Shown: one piece after another, positions 1 to 9,340 of the stretch
Numbering within the stretch: the stretch's first letter is position 1
Layout of the letters: every line of letters starts with the position of its first letter
Source: Diploptera punctata
Taxonomy: Eukaryota; Arthropoda; Insecta; Blattodea; Blaberidae
NCBI GenBank assembly: GCA_030220185.1
Contig: JASPKZ010004203.1
Coordinates: 554,001 to 618,000, forward strand
DNA length: 64,000 bases
Reading direction: 5' to 3'
Made by a program: the position numbers and the translations under genes
The notes under the pieces: model-generated
Databases searched by the model: none
What the model saw: the letters and a program-made list of their open reading frames with translations, nothing else
Told to the model about the DNA's origin: nothing

Positions 1-45
1 CCAAAAATCTTCAGACGGCTTAAAGCCCCTCCCGGAGGACTGAAT
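1..45 (-). repeat. SINE-D remnant
   Basis: Read on the minus strand this matches the body of the tRNA-derived SINE at 12640-12800 (same run of words around the CTGAAGATTTTT box and the gagggactt-like segment). Only a short end is inside the window. Confidence 0.5.
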
Positions 46-486
46 AATAGGAATAGGCAAAACTATTAACAATTATAATATAGACACCCACTAATTAACT
101 GAATATATAATTTAAAAAAAAACAAGTGAATACTAAACCCAATGAGCAACATTTGTACTAGAACCATCTGATTGTATTTTGGAGAAATTGTAAAATTTCA
201 AATTATTTTGCAAGAATCTTTGAGTTTATAGACAGAAAATTGAAGAGTGATCACACAGTGATTGGCTGTTGTCAAAGTTGGTGCTATGAAAACACAGACC
301 CACAATTCTCAAATGCTAAACAGTCAGAACTCAAAAGATTTGTTAATTCAACTATAGTTACATATACATTTTGCAGTGAGAGGCACAAGTGAGTTTTCAT
401 ATGCAGTGGCAGTTTTCCTACTATTCCCTCCAGATGTCATAGTGTTGTAATGTTGGCTGTTCTTTTGTTTTGTTTGTGTAGGCATG

Positions 487-505
487 TGTATGTGTGTGTG
501 TGTGG
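487..505. repeat. (TG)n microsatellite
   Basis: Short run of alternating TG. The rest of 46-511 shows no gene or recognisable element. Confidence 0.7.
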
Positions 506-511
506 ATGTGC

Positions 512-720
512 ATATGCATACGTTAAAAGAGGAATAAGACGAGGAGATTCTTTTAGTCTGCTGTAGTTTAATATCATTCTTGATGAGATAATTAAAAATA
601 TTAAAGGGTATAAAATGGGTAATAAGGAAATCATCACCAAATGTTATGCGGATGATATAGTATTAATTAGTGACTTTGATGGTAATCTCAAACATCTGTT
701 GTATAAATTTATGAATGAAT
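512..720 (+). pseudogene. Non-LTR retrotransposon RT fragment
   Basis: Translation gives RRGDSFSLL, a stop, then NIILDEIIKNIKGYKMG and CYADDIVLIS. This is the RQGD...SPLLFN block followed by the YADD catalytic box of a non-LTR reverse transcriptase. About 70 codons survive, with a stop in the block. It is a dead fragment in an intron or upstream of the Su(dx)-like gene. Confidence 0.75.
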
Positions 721-771
721 TTAAGATTTAAATTTAAATTCTTTATACCTCTCCTCATATCCAATCTTCTA

Positions 772-814
772 ATTATACCGGTTTCAAAACCTATGTGGTT
801 TCATCTTCAGTAAT
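772..814 (-). ncRNA. Hammerhead ribozyme-like motif, family a
   Basis: Minus strand: stem I AUUA/UAAU, core CUGAAGA, stem II GAAACC/GGUUUU with loop ACAU, GAA, palindromic stem III ACCGGU, cleavage base A. All core positions required for a hammerhead are present. Stem III has no loop, so it could form only in a dimer, as known for hammerheads with weak stem III. Activity is inferred. Confidence 0.75.
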
Positions 815-847
815 ATTTTGACTGATGTTATGTCATTCAGTTGAAAT

Positions 848-890
848 ATTACTGAAGATGAAACCACTTAGGTTTTGAAACCATTATAAT
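848..890 (+). ncRNA. Hammerhead-like motif, family a (stem III decayed)
   Basis: Partner of the 772-814 motif. CUGAAGA at 852-858, stem II GAAACC/GGUUUU, GAA at 877-879 and stem I AUUA/UAAU are kept, but the palindrome reads ACCATT, so stem III is broken. Confidence 0.6.
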
Positions 891-944
891 TAGAAGACTT
901 GATATGAGGTGAGGTATAAATAATTTTATTTAATTAAATAAAAA

Positions 945-1022
945 TAAAACTTAAGAGTTTTATTTGATTTTCATATAAATAAAAATAAAACTTAAACGAG
1001 TTTTATTTGATTTTCATATTTA
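945..1022. repeat. Tandem duplication, unit about 40 bp
   Basis: Two adjacent copies of an AT-rich unit ending TTTTATTTGATTTTCATAT. A diverged third piece lies near 1717-1765. Origin unknown. Confidence 0.55.
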
Positions 1023-1029
1023 AATAAGG

Positions 1030-1712
1030 ATGATTATATTTCTAAAACTGTAGATTTTCTAAATTCAGATAATTTTCAAATTATTGATAACGACCCAACA
1101 GAGAAATATCAAAAAGAAATTATAAATATTTATAAAAATGTATAATTTTTAATAACCTTTTTGAATACTCTATAATACAAATGAATCCCCAACCACCCAA
1201 ACTTTACTGCCTAGTTAAATTACATAAGGAAAATTATCCTATTCGACCAGTAGTATCATTCATAAGTTCTCCATCATACAAAATGTCTAAAAAGCTAATA
1301 AATATAATTTGATCTAATACTAAGTTCAATCCAATTTACAATAACTTAATTTTAGTTTCTTTTAATGCAAAGAATCTGTTTCCCAGTGTACCTACTATTG
1401 ACATAATAGAGATTGTTAATAGAATGTTACTAACTAATAAAGTGGTTTTGTAGTTGAAGAAATATTACACGCTCTTAAAACATGCTTACATCAAAATTAT
1501 TTTGAATTTAACAACAAATTGTACATAGCTAAAGATGGTTTGATTATGGGTGATCCATTGAGCCCTCTTTTAGCAGAGATTTTTATGGATGACTTAGAAC
1601 AAACAATACATAAGAATGCATTAGCTAAAAATGTTTTATTTTGGTATCATTATGTAGATGATGTCATAGCAGGCTTCATAGGAACTAAAAAAAAAATATA
1701 TGAAAATCAAAT
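1030..1712 (+). pseudogene. Penelope-like reverse transcriptase, broken
   Basis: Pieces in several frames give PKLYCLVKLHKENYPIRPVV, FNAKNLFPSVPTIDI, DGLIMGDPLSPLLAEIFMDD and YHYVDDVIAGF. The KLHK...RPVVS, FPSVP, M-G-x-PLSP-LA-IFM and YVDD blocks are those of Penelope-like RTs rather than LINE RTs. Stops occur near 1142 and 1311 and frame changes near 1455-1500. The last open stretch runs from about 1519 to 1722. After 1712 the sequence changes to AT-rich DNA of unknown kind. It is the only RT core of this PLE type in the first 10 kb. Confidence 0.8.
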
Positions 1713-2124
1713 AAAACTGTAAGTTTTATTTTTATTTAATTAAATAAGTAATGGATTTTCATCAAGTAAACACCAATTCAATTGATTAAATAATTTTAAT
1801 TTAAATCTTAAATTAAATCTCATAGTGATTTTTCCTATAAAAGTTCAATTAACAATGAATGTCCAGAATACAATATGAAAACTTCAATTGAAAAATCTAA
1901 GTCTTTAGAATGGTATCGAAAGAATCATGATGATGTAAATTAGAAATTAAAAGAAAATTATAGGTTGGACTATAAATGTTATATATTTGGGCACAGAACT
2001 TATAAGCAATGGGAGATTATAATCAGAGATGAAACAAAAGAATACAAAGCAGCAAGGATTGCAGGATAAGTGAACAATGTAATTTGGAGTTATAAATACC
2101 CAAGAACAGAAACTGATGTATATA

Positions 2125-2300
2125 TTTATAAATCTGTAGTATAACCTGTCCTTACTAGTTTCGGAAATCATCATCTCCATCATCACCTATACTCCGACTG
2201 TTGACAAATCTACTTCAACAGTTAGATTTTAGCTGATGATGGAGATGGTGGTCTCCGAAACTAGTCGGTGAGAAATACATATTTATTTGAGGTGAGGTGT
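2125..2300. repeat. PLE terminal unit as inverted pair, family b
   Basis: Inverted arms share the GGAGATG and ACTAGT words around a centre near 2205. The right arm holds the hammerhead-like motif at 2225-2276 and ends with TTGAGGTGAGG at 2288-2298. The left arm (about 2153-2188, minus) is a decayed copy with GUGAUGA in place of CUGAUGA. Confidence 0.7.
2225..2276 (+). ncRNA. Hammerhead ribozyme-like motif, family b
   Basis: Core CUGAUGA 2233-2239, stem II GGAGA/UCUCC (2241-2245 with 2252-2256), GAA 2257-2259, palindrome ACUAGU 2260-2265, cleavage base C 2266. Stem I pairs only beyond an internal loop (AUUUU with GAAAU). Core complete; activity inferred. Confidence 0.7.
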
Positions 2301-2399
2301 AAAAATGTCTGATTCAATTATGTATTACCAATATACCATTTTTAAATACTGCTTGTTTTTCAATAGTTTAACATACAGACTTGTGAATGTCTCCATGAG

Positions 2400-3180
2400 C
2401 AAAGAAAATTCTAATACAGACTAAAAGCACATATTAAATATAGCAAAAGAAAATGGTTTTGAAAAAAAAAGATGATTCATAAGAAAATAGATTCAAAACA
2501 AAAATTGCTAAATGAATGTACCCTTCAGACAGATAAAGGATTTAGTAAAAAAATTCAAGAAATTTACATACCATCGTTTGGCATATAATAAATTTCAGAA
2601 ATGTTAACATTCGATTGGCACCGAAAAATAATTATAGCCTTAATAGATTAATTAAAATGAACAGAAATGAAAAGATTGATGAAGGGAACAAAACAGGAAT
2701 TTATCAAATTAATTGCAAAGACTGTGAAAGAAATATACATAGGAAAAGCAAAAAGGAACTTAAATACAAGATTGAAAGAACACTTTAGATATGTAAAAAA
2801 TGGAGAAATAGAAATATCAGCAAAAGCTACACATGCATGGTCAGAAAAACACAGAATTGAAACAAATGCCAAATTATTGAAACTATTAGATAAATCTAAG
2901 GAACTCACAATTTGGGAGAAAAATTTACATACACAAAACTAGAAAAAAAATTTTGAAATTCCTGGAGAAAAAAAAAATTGGTTTGGAAATTCATTTGTTA
3001 GCCAACAGAGAGAGCAGAAATCAACCTACAGGATCACCAATTGCCGTTTCGACAGTTAGATAGAATTTACAATGATGTCTGGAAAAGCTGACGATAAAAC
3101 ATAATTGTTTTGAAACATGTTCAAGAACAAATCAACATTAATATTGAGGTAAGATGTCCAGACTAAAAATAATATAATGT
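2400..3180 (+). pseudogene. Penelope-like GIY-YIG end, frameshifted
   Basis: In pieces the translation gives NKTGIYQINCKDCERN, then EIYIGKAKRNLNTRLKEHF, NGEIEISAKATHAWSEKH and ELTIWEK. This is the GIY-YIG endonuclease that closes the ORF of Penelope elements: GIY..C, YIG..KR, R..EH, and the late W-E-K box. A frame change sits near 2725, inside the domain, and several stops precede it. The open C-terminal part is about 2667-2942. A hammerhead-like motif (3087-3122) follows, and the copy ends near 3175 with the same CCAGACTAAAAATAATATA-type 3' end as the element at 7062-8022. Confidence 0.8.
3087..3122 (+). ncRNA. Hammerhead ribozyme-like motif, family c
   Basis: CUGACGA 3088-3094, stem II AAAACA/UGUUUU-type pairing, GAA 3112-3114, palindrome ACAUGU 3115-3120, cleavage base U. 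Seven copies of this family occur in the window; position 7 of the core is C or A among them, and the base after ACAUGU is U, C or A but never G. Confidence 0.7.
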
Positions 3181-3601
3181 CTAAGGTATCGAAACTCAGA
3201 CAGAGTCTTGCAAACAAGCTACATATATGAGGTGAGTAATGCATATCTAACTCACATTATCTAAAAGTGCTTGTTTTGTTCTGATAAATAAATACTAAGA
3301 ATTATCTTGTATAAATATATTCATGAGAAGTGTACAGACTGTATATTTATTTAAGCAGTTAAATATCATATTTAATGTAATGAATAAATAATGTATATAA
3401 TGTTGAACTATTATAGGAAATATCACTATGAGATATAATTTATTTTAAATTTTAATACATGTAATTATCAAAAATGTTAGAAATAACATTGTGAGATAAT
3501 TTACTAAGAGATTGAATTGGAAATGTATTTTTGTTTTATCACCTGGACATGTTTGGTTAACATCTTCATTATATAAATCAATGGTAGAGAGAAAAATGTT
3601 T

Positions 3602-3722
3602 TAATTATATAATTATTATATAATCTGGGAAAGCTGACGATAAAACAGAATTGTTTTGAAACATGTCCAAGAACAAATCAACATTAATATTGAGGTAAGA
3701 TGTCCAGACCAAAAATAATATA
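3602..3722 (+). mobile_element. Solo PLE terminal unit, family c, 12-bp TSD
   Basis: A 121-bp insertion flanked by AGAAAAATGTTT at 3590-3601 and 3723-3734. It starts just upstream of the hammerhead-like motif (3633-3668), carries TTGAGGTAAG, and ends CCAGACCAAAAATAATATA as do longer family-c elements. No coding part is present, so it is a 5'-truncated insertion or an independently mobile unit. Confidence 0.8.
3633..3668 (+). ncRNA. Hammerhead ribozyme-like motif, family c
   Basis: CUGACGA 3634-3640, stem II AAAACA/UGUUUU, GAA 3658-3660, palindrome ACAUGU 3661-3666, cleavage base C 3667. Confidence 0.7.
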
Positions 3723-3784
3723 AGAAAAATGTTTGCCTGATTTTACCATTGATTTACAATAATTTAATTGTATTCATTGATTTA

Positions 3785-3984
3785 TATATTAAATTTGGGA
3801 ATTTTTAACATTATGAGGTTCAATTAATGATAATTAAATGAATCGTGATTCGGCAAAAAGGAAAAAAAATTGACAGTCGTGAAAACAGCTGACGATGACG
3901 ACAAAGTGTCACCGATACTGCAGTGCTGTGTTTAAAGAAACATAGTATATGAGATAAGAAAAAATCACGATTCATTTAATTATC
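3785..3984 (+). mobile_element. Solo PLE terminal unit, family h, 13-bp TSD
   Basis: A 200-bp insertion flanked by ATTCATTGATTTA at 3772-3784 and 3985-3997. It contains the ATTATGAGGTTC motif, a hammerhead-like motif (3882-3934) and inverted internal arms (AATGAATCGTGATT against AATCACGATTCATT). No ORF. The same unit flanks the PLE at 60301-61400 and interrupts the non-LTR element at about 34956-35281. Confidence 0.8.
3882..3934 (+). ncRNA. Hammerhead-like motif, family h (core variant)
   Basis: Stem I ACAG/CUGU (3885-3888 with 3926-3929), CUGACGA 3889-3895, stem II GACGAC with GUCACC (one mismatch), then GAU instead of GAA, palindrome ACUGCAGU 3917-3924, and G at the cleavage position. The GAU and G deviations are shared by all four copies in the window. 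By known rules this form should not cleave. Confidence 0.55.
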
Positions 3985-4084
3985 ATTCATTGATTTACTT
4001 ATTTCTATCATAGTAATAGCTTTAGCTTCTCAATATTAATTTAATCTTCGTTATATGTTTTTATTATTCATTTCATACAAGACC

Positions 4085-4170
4085 GAAACGACGTTGGAAA
4101 GACGACCTGTAGCATATTGTGCAGCAGGGAGCAGAGCGGGCCAATAGGCTCATACCTTAAAGATTATGGT
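4085..4170 (+). pseudogene. Non-LTR retrotransposon C-terminal tail
   Basis: RPKRRWKDDL, a stop, then HIVQQGAERANR: the RPRxRWxDD tail found at the end of many LINE ORF2 proteins. About 28 codons. Confidence 0.6.
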
Positions 4171-4174
4171 GATT

Positions 4175-4520
4175 TCATGCATCTCAATGATGGATAAATT
4201 ATATTTTTCTCTTCAAATATAATTTATCCATCATTGAGATGTATGAAATGAATAATAAAAACATTGAAAGAGGCCATACTGGCTTTATAATGTAACGTAA
4301 AATTCCCAATAAAGGTCTTCCTAATAAAGAAGCCACCATTTTCAAGATAAAAACAACAGTTTCGTAGCATTTGGCGCTTGGGAATTAAGTTTGTAAATAA
4401 GAGAAAAATTTGCATTTAGATTGGAGTTTCTCAAGTACTCAGTTGGTAGAGCATTCGCATAGAAAGCAAAAGGTCCTGGGTTCAAACCCCAGTCTGAGCG
4501 TATATATTTCTATTGTTTAT
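4175..4520 (+). repeat. SINE-A copy with fold-back 5' end
   Basis: tRNA-like head at about 4425-4500 (A box near TACTCAGTTGGTAGAGC, B box GGTTCAAACCCC), preceded by a 150-bp body with the AAGAAGCC...GCCATTTT words. The 5' end is an inverted copy of the SINE tail around 4215, so the element starts with a hairpin. Confidence 0.7.
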
Positions 4521-4529
4521 TTTTTATTA

Positions 4530-4760
4530 TTTCACTCACCTCATACTTCATATGAAGTATGAGGTGAGTGAAATAATAAAAAATAAACAATATTAAAAAA
4601 CCTCATAGTGTTATTTCCTATCTACATAACTTAACTTAGTATATATTTCTCTTCAAATATAATCTTCATTAGAGTTGAGAATACCAGAGATGTTAACCAA
4701 AACATGCACAGATGAGAAAACAAAATATGAAGTGAGGTGTATATTTCTGATTATATAATA
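4530..4760. repeat. PLE terminal fragments
   Basis: A short perfect palindrome CTCATACTTCATATGAAGTATGAG (about 4538-4572) carries donor-like TGAGGTGAGT, then ACCTCATAGTGTTATTTCC follows at about 4600-4618. A second, decayed unit ends with GAAGTGAGGTG near 4730. Confidence 0.6.
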
Positions 4761-5360
4761 ATTGCACTATTTCTTGTCATCATTGCTAATGGAATGATTC
4801 AAGATGTTAGTGTTGTCAACTCTGTGTTTTTCTGTTTACTACAGTTCTGATACTGTAGGACCACACAGAGGACATACTAACATTCTTGGACCACTCTTCT
4901 TTCAAAAATAATTATTCATTGTCGAATGGGCCATGATTTTTGTCACTTAAGTAAAGTTTATTTGTTTGCTTTTTCCCCCCCTTTTCTGTATTGCACAACA
5001 GGCCTAAAAGGCTCTACCAGCCAGCTACTGGCCTCCACATGTGTTAATCACAGAAGGTGATGATTATCCAACCATTATAGGAGTGGCATGTGGTCAGCAT
5101 GTCAGGTCCTAAAGCCGTACAGCTGGTTTTCTCAACCTGGTGAGTAAAGTATAACAGACATTTTATATATTCATTATTATAAGGATTTAGATGTATATTT
5201 TTTTTTAGAAATGAGAGATATTGTGGTTGCTTCACAAGGAAGTGGACTTCTTGAAAACTGTGGCAATTATGAGAAATGACAGAAATATTTGCCATTTTTA
5301 CAGAAAAATTCATTTAAAGGAAAACACTGTGCTTATTGCAGTAGGTGCTAAAATTACATG
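4761..5360. other. No recognisable feature
   Basis: AT-rich intronic or upstream DNA; only short chance ORFs with no domain I recognise. Confidence 0.5.
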
Positions 5361-5616
5361 TCGACAGTAGGCAATGAAAACGTCGTAATTCCATCAGTCA
5401 TTGAAAACCACATAACTCCAGTAGCCAGCACAGAAATATGTGATGCATAACCTGTTGAGAACATGGACAACAAATTTATTAATAACTTGACTTGTATTCT
5501 GTAGTAAAATATGTGGGAACCTTTGCTATAACAATTTTCATAATTATTTAAAACAGTTGTTTCTCCTGTAAACTTTACCAAAATGGAGTTACGAGGTTTT
5601 CATTGCCCACCATCGA
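5361..5616. mobile_element. MITE-like element with about 31-bp terminal inverted repeats
   Basis: The left end has GGCAATGAAAAC(G)TCGTAA and the right end is its reverse complement (CGAGGTTTTCATTGCC) with a few mismatches; both ends begin TCGA. The interior has no protein I recognise. No clear target duplication, so the superfamily is unassigned. Confidence 0.65.
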
Positions 5617-6669
5617 TAATTTTAGTATGAGAGACTTTTTTAATTAATTAATTATTTTTGGCACAGAATTTGAATTAATATATTTTTTTAATTGAGTTAT
5701 ATTTCTGTTTAAAATGCTACTAATTTAACTTGTGCTTCTAAAATACTGTCCTACAACATTAAGTTTTTTTTTTCTGTACAGATGTCCTAGATGAGTTTGA
5801 TTAGATAATATTCATTAGGTTGGGATAGACAAGGTTGGATTAGTTAGAGATTACTTTCTAGTTAGAGATGTGTTTTTAATTACACTAGGTTAGGTTAAAT
5901 TATTATGACTATGACTATTTAACTCATGCCCCAAATGGGAGTCAATGACTAATCATATTTCAATGATTTTTTATTTACAACCAATCACAGTTGCGTTTCA
6001 CCTAGAATTTACCAACTAAAGTTTATCATAATTAAGAAAGCACCTCCTTTTTAACATTCTGAATAGGTCATAGCATTATTTTGCAGTGACTGACTCTCTA
6101 AGAAATATGGCTACCAGATTAGATTGTATATATAGTGCATGAATGTCAACATATAGCACATGCAGGAGTTAATATAAAAACATTGATTATACCACCAAAA
6201 AAAAAAAACACTGTTTGCACTTGTAAATGTATTTTTTCCCATATAACATTCCAGAAAAATATAATTCTCATATTTACATCATAGGACATCACAAATGAAT
6301 AAATACAGTTTGATGTGTTTCATTTTTTCTCCACTAAAGTGCATTCTTACAATATTGTGTTCCTTTGGCAATAAATAATATAATGTGGTTGCAGTGATAA
6401 ACAAAAGAAGCAAATGAAGCGTACCAATCGTTTCTCATTTGTTTTCAAACATCGCCGTTTACATTAAATATATAAATATTTTAAAATAACTATATTTAAA
6501 TAATGATTTGTGAGTAAACAGCTTAATTTTATTTGTTAAATAGTCCTAACAAATGCCACTGTTGATTTCCAAGCACTCTAGATAAATTCACTCCTCACTT
6601 TGTGAGTCGTGAATTTATCGATAATTTGGAAATCACTCGTGACATTACTTATGAAAAAGTTTAGTACAG
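5617..6669. other. No recognisable feature
   Basis: AT-rich DNA without an ORF, SINE head or terminal repeat that I can identify. Confidence 0.5.
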
Positions 6670-6790
6670 TATTGAATTTTTATAGGAAATATTACTGAAG
6701 ATGAAACCACATAGGTTTTGAAACCGGTATAATTAGAAGAATGGATAATGAGGTCATAAAGAATTTTAATTTAAATCTTATTACAGTATA
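6670..6790 (+). repeat. Solo PLE terminal unit, family a
   Basis: Same unit as in the 735-935 pair, one arm only. It holds the most complete family-a hammerhead (6691-6733). The donor-like motif has decayed to AATGAGGTCATA. Confidence 0.7.
6691..6733 (+). ncRNA. Hammerhead ribozyme, family a (core complete)
   Basis: Stem I AUUA 6691-6694 with UAAU 6730-6733; core CUGAAGA 6695-6701; stem II GAAACC/GGUUUU around loop ACAU; GAA 6720-6722; palindromic stem III ACCGGU 6723-6728; cleavage base A 6729. Every invariant hammerhead position is present and stems I and II pair. The loopless stem III suggests action as a dimer. It is in sense with the Su(dx)-like gene. Confidence 0.8.
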
Positions 6791-7061
6791 TTCACATGTC
6801 CAGTAAAAGGAATGAGATACAATGGATATTTCAGATAGATTATTTGTAATTTATTATTGCAAAAGTTCTATTTAGCCTCAAAAGGTTTGATTATATTTAT
6901 TTAAATTTGGAGCACTACTTGTGTTTCATAGACTGTCAAATGTTTTCCATTTAACAGTTAGTGATGCACATAAATAAACTTGCACATTGTTTACTTTTCC
7001 ACATGCTCTGTTAATGCACAAAAATAATATAATGTTACTATGTGATAACATACATAACAAT

Positions 7062-7911
7062 CTTGGATCTTAAATTGGTCAGAAACGAAGAAAAAAGAAA
7101 AATTGAATTCAGGATTCATAGGAAAGAAACTCATACGGAAAAAAATTTTATAAAATCAACAGGGTACAATCCAATTGGACATAAATTAGCAGCATTTAAT
7201 AGTTTAACTCATAGATTGGTAAACTTACCCTTAAACGAAGAAGATTTCAAACATGAGAAAAAACACATAATCAAAGTAGCAAGAGAAAATGGGTTTGATG
7301 AAAAAATGGTACATAAAAGGATAGAAAAGTATAAAAAACAAAAAATGATAAACAGAAGTAATCTTGAAAAAGAAGAACCACCTATGAAAAAAATATAGGA
7401 AATTCACATATCACCCCTGGGTACATAATAAATTTCAAAAATATATTTGAGAAGTTTAATATTAAATTAGCACCAAAAAATAACTACAGTTTAAATAAAC
7501 TAATAAAAACCAACAAAAATTGAAAAAACTGATAAAAATAAAAAGTCAGGAATATATCAAATTGAATGCATGGGTTGTGAAAAGATATATATAGGGAAAA
7601 CAAAAAGAAACCTAAAAATTAGAACCAAAGAACACATAAGAAATATTAAAAATGGAGAAATTGAAAAATCTGCAGTTGCTGCTCATGTTTGGTCTGAAAA
7701 ACATAATATAAATTCAGACACTAAATTATTAAAACAGTTAGAAAATACAAACGAGCTGACTATTTGGGAAAAAATTTATATTCAGAAGAACAGAAACAGA
7801 GTTATGAATTTTGATATTCCGATGGAGGGTGACCTTGTTTGGAGGTTCTTTGGCCAACCACAGGATGGAGCTGACATCGACATCCAGGTGGTGCAACATA
7901 ATGCAACATAA
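7062..7911 (+). pseudogene. PLE linker and GIY-YIG endonuclease
   Basis: First open part (to 7398): LVRNEEKRKIEFRIHRKETH, FNSLTHRLVNLPLNEEDF, the conserved PLE region after the RT. Stops and a frame change follow (about 7396-7560). Then SGIYQIECMGCEKIYIGKTK, RTKEHIRNIKNGEIEKSAVA, AHVWSEKH, ELTIWEKIYIQKN and a MNFDIP box: a complete GIY-YIG domain with two cysteines next to the first motif. It ends in a stop at 7909-7911. The enzyme would nick the target for reverse transcription; this copy is dead because of the breaks upstream. Confidence 0.85.
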
Positions 7912-7930
7912 ATAAAACCAGTCTGGGAAA

Positions 7931-7968
7931 GCTGAAGATAAAACAGAGAATTGTTTTGAAACATGTTC
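7931..7968 (+). ncRNA. Hammerhead ribozyme-like motif, family c
   Basis: CUGAAGA 7932-7938 (position 7 is A here, C in sister copies), stem II with AAAACA/UGUUUU, GAA 7958-7960, ACAUGU 7961-7966, cleavage base U. It begins 20 nt after the GIY-YIG stop codon. Confidence 0.7.
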
Positions 7969-8035
7969 AAGAACAAATCAACATTAATATTGAGGTAAGA
8001 TGTCCAGACCAAAAATAATATAATACATAACAATT

Positions 8036-9139
8036 TTCATATGCTTGTAGCTAGTATTCATTTGCTACAAGGTCTTTCTAGTGTATAGAGAAAGGTATGA
8101 CTGACTAAAACATACATTGTTGTTTATCAAAAATATTTTAAAACATAATAGTTTGTTCCCATAGTGAGGAAAGTGCAATTTTTCTTCACATACTTTATAC
8201 TTGAATTAAAATTAACAGTGATATTCTGTCTATTCTGCATGATATTCTAGACAAGTTTAATAATTACTCAATATCTGTCAGTTTCAGTTAAGATTTAAGT
8301 ATGATTAATAGGTATTATATGAATATTTCTTTATATAGTCTGTATTAATTTAATGCATCATGGAACTTGATTATATATCATTGACCTTGAGATTATAGTG
8401 TTTACAGTATATAGAGAGAAATAATTTGCTTTGTTATTATTATATAATTGAAGACATTTTTAGATGGAACACTATCTTATATCCAATCTCAATCAACTCT
8501 TAAATGATGCCACTTAGCAGTTTCAAACTACTTACTGAGCACATTTGGGAATATTACATATGTAATTGCATTCATTTTAATATCTTAAAATTATTTTCAT
8601 AGAAATTGACTCATAATACTTAAGAATAAACCCAGCCTATTTTCCATTATATTTTTTTACTGGTAAATACTTTATAAAATTTTTCTTACATATGCAGCAA
8701 ATTGCTTGATACTTCCGTATGTAGGTTTGTAGTTATAAAAAACAGTGAATTTACAATATTCCATTATTTTGTATCTTGTGAACTATTGCCTTTGCTCCTA
8801 ATGTGTACAGATTCCTTTGTATCTTAAACTCACTGTATTCAATGATCACATTCTTTCTTTGGGAAACTACATTATTAGAAAAATGAAAAGAATGTATAAA
8901 GACAGATGATTTTTAGTAGAACATGTGATAAGTAATGCAATACTGTTATAAATCAGCGATCCTAGTAGTGACCATTGTAATCTTGTAAGTATGTTGATGA
9001 GCAGTCTGTATAATCTGTAATATTGAAAAATCTTGAAATAGCAATATTTTGTGAATACATTCACTATTTCTCACATGTAGTAATACACCAAAAAAGATGT
9101 TCAGTAGAATTTGTTTTAGAAAGTGGAATTGGAAAGTAC
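8036..9139. other. No recognisable feature
   Basis: AT-rich DNA with only short chance ORFs. Confidence 0.5.
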
Positions 9140-9340
9140 TCAATCATCCACCAAATTCATCAGACATGAGTCCTTATGATTATAACTTATTCTCAAAAAT
9201 CAAAGAACTTCTAAGAAGCATTTGATTTCAATCAAGAGTTGATATCCAGAAAATGGTGCTGCAGATGGAGTCTGCCATCTTTCAAGGATTTGACAATATG
9301 TAGTTGACTTGATAGGAGACTATAAATGAAGTTCGTAATA
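9140..9340 (+). pseudogene. Mariner-type transposase fragment
   Basis: NHPPNSSDMSPYDYNLFSKI followed by KELLRS, a stop, and FQSRVDIQKM. This matches the C-terminal HPPYSPDLSPxDYxLF box that contains the third catalytic aspartate of mariner-type transposases. Only about 60 codons remain, with stops; terminal repeats not found. Confidence 0.65.

Larger units (their letters stand above)
735..935. repeat. PLE terminal unit as inverted pair
   Basis: Two copies of one Penelope-type terminal unit face each other around about position 830. Each arm holds a hammerhead-like motif (772-814 minus, 848-890 plus). The plus copy is followed by ATGAGGTGAGG at 903-913, the donor-like motif that recurs after most such units in this window. 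Confidence 0.75.
3540..4045. repeat. SINE-B segment interrupted by two PLE units
   Basis: Reverse complement of the block at about 24360-24470, which is continuous there. Here the same sequence is cut at 3602-3722 and 3785-3984 by two short insertions, each with its own target duplication. The copy at 24.4 kb therefore serves as an empty site for both. Confidence 0.75.
7062..8022 (+). mobile_element. 5'-truncated Penelope-like element, 12-bp TSD
   Basis: A 961-bp insertion flanked by ATACATAACAAT at 7050-7061 and 8023-8034. It starts inside the region between RT and GIY-YIG, runs through the GIY-YIG domain, a hammerhead-like motif (7931-7968), TTGAGGTAAG and the family-c 3' end CCAGACCAAAAATAATATA. 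It defines the 3' end of this family. Confidence 0.85.

Noticed and set aside
735..935. CRISPR-like repeats
   Set aside because: Inverted and dispersed repeats, no regular spacers; the window is eukaryotic.
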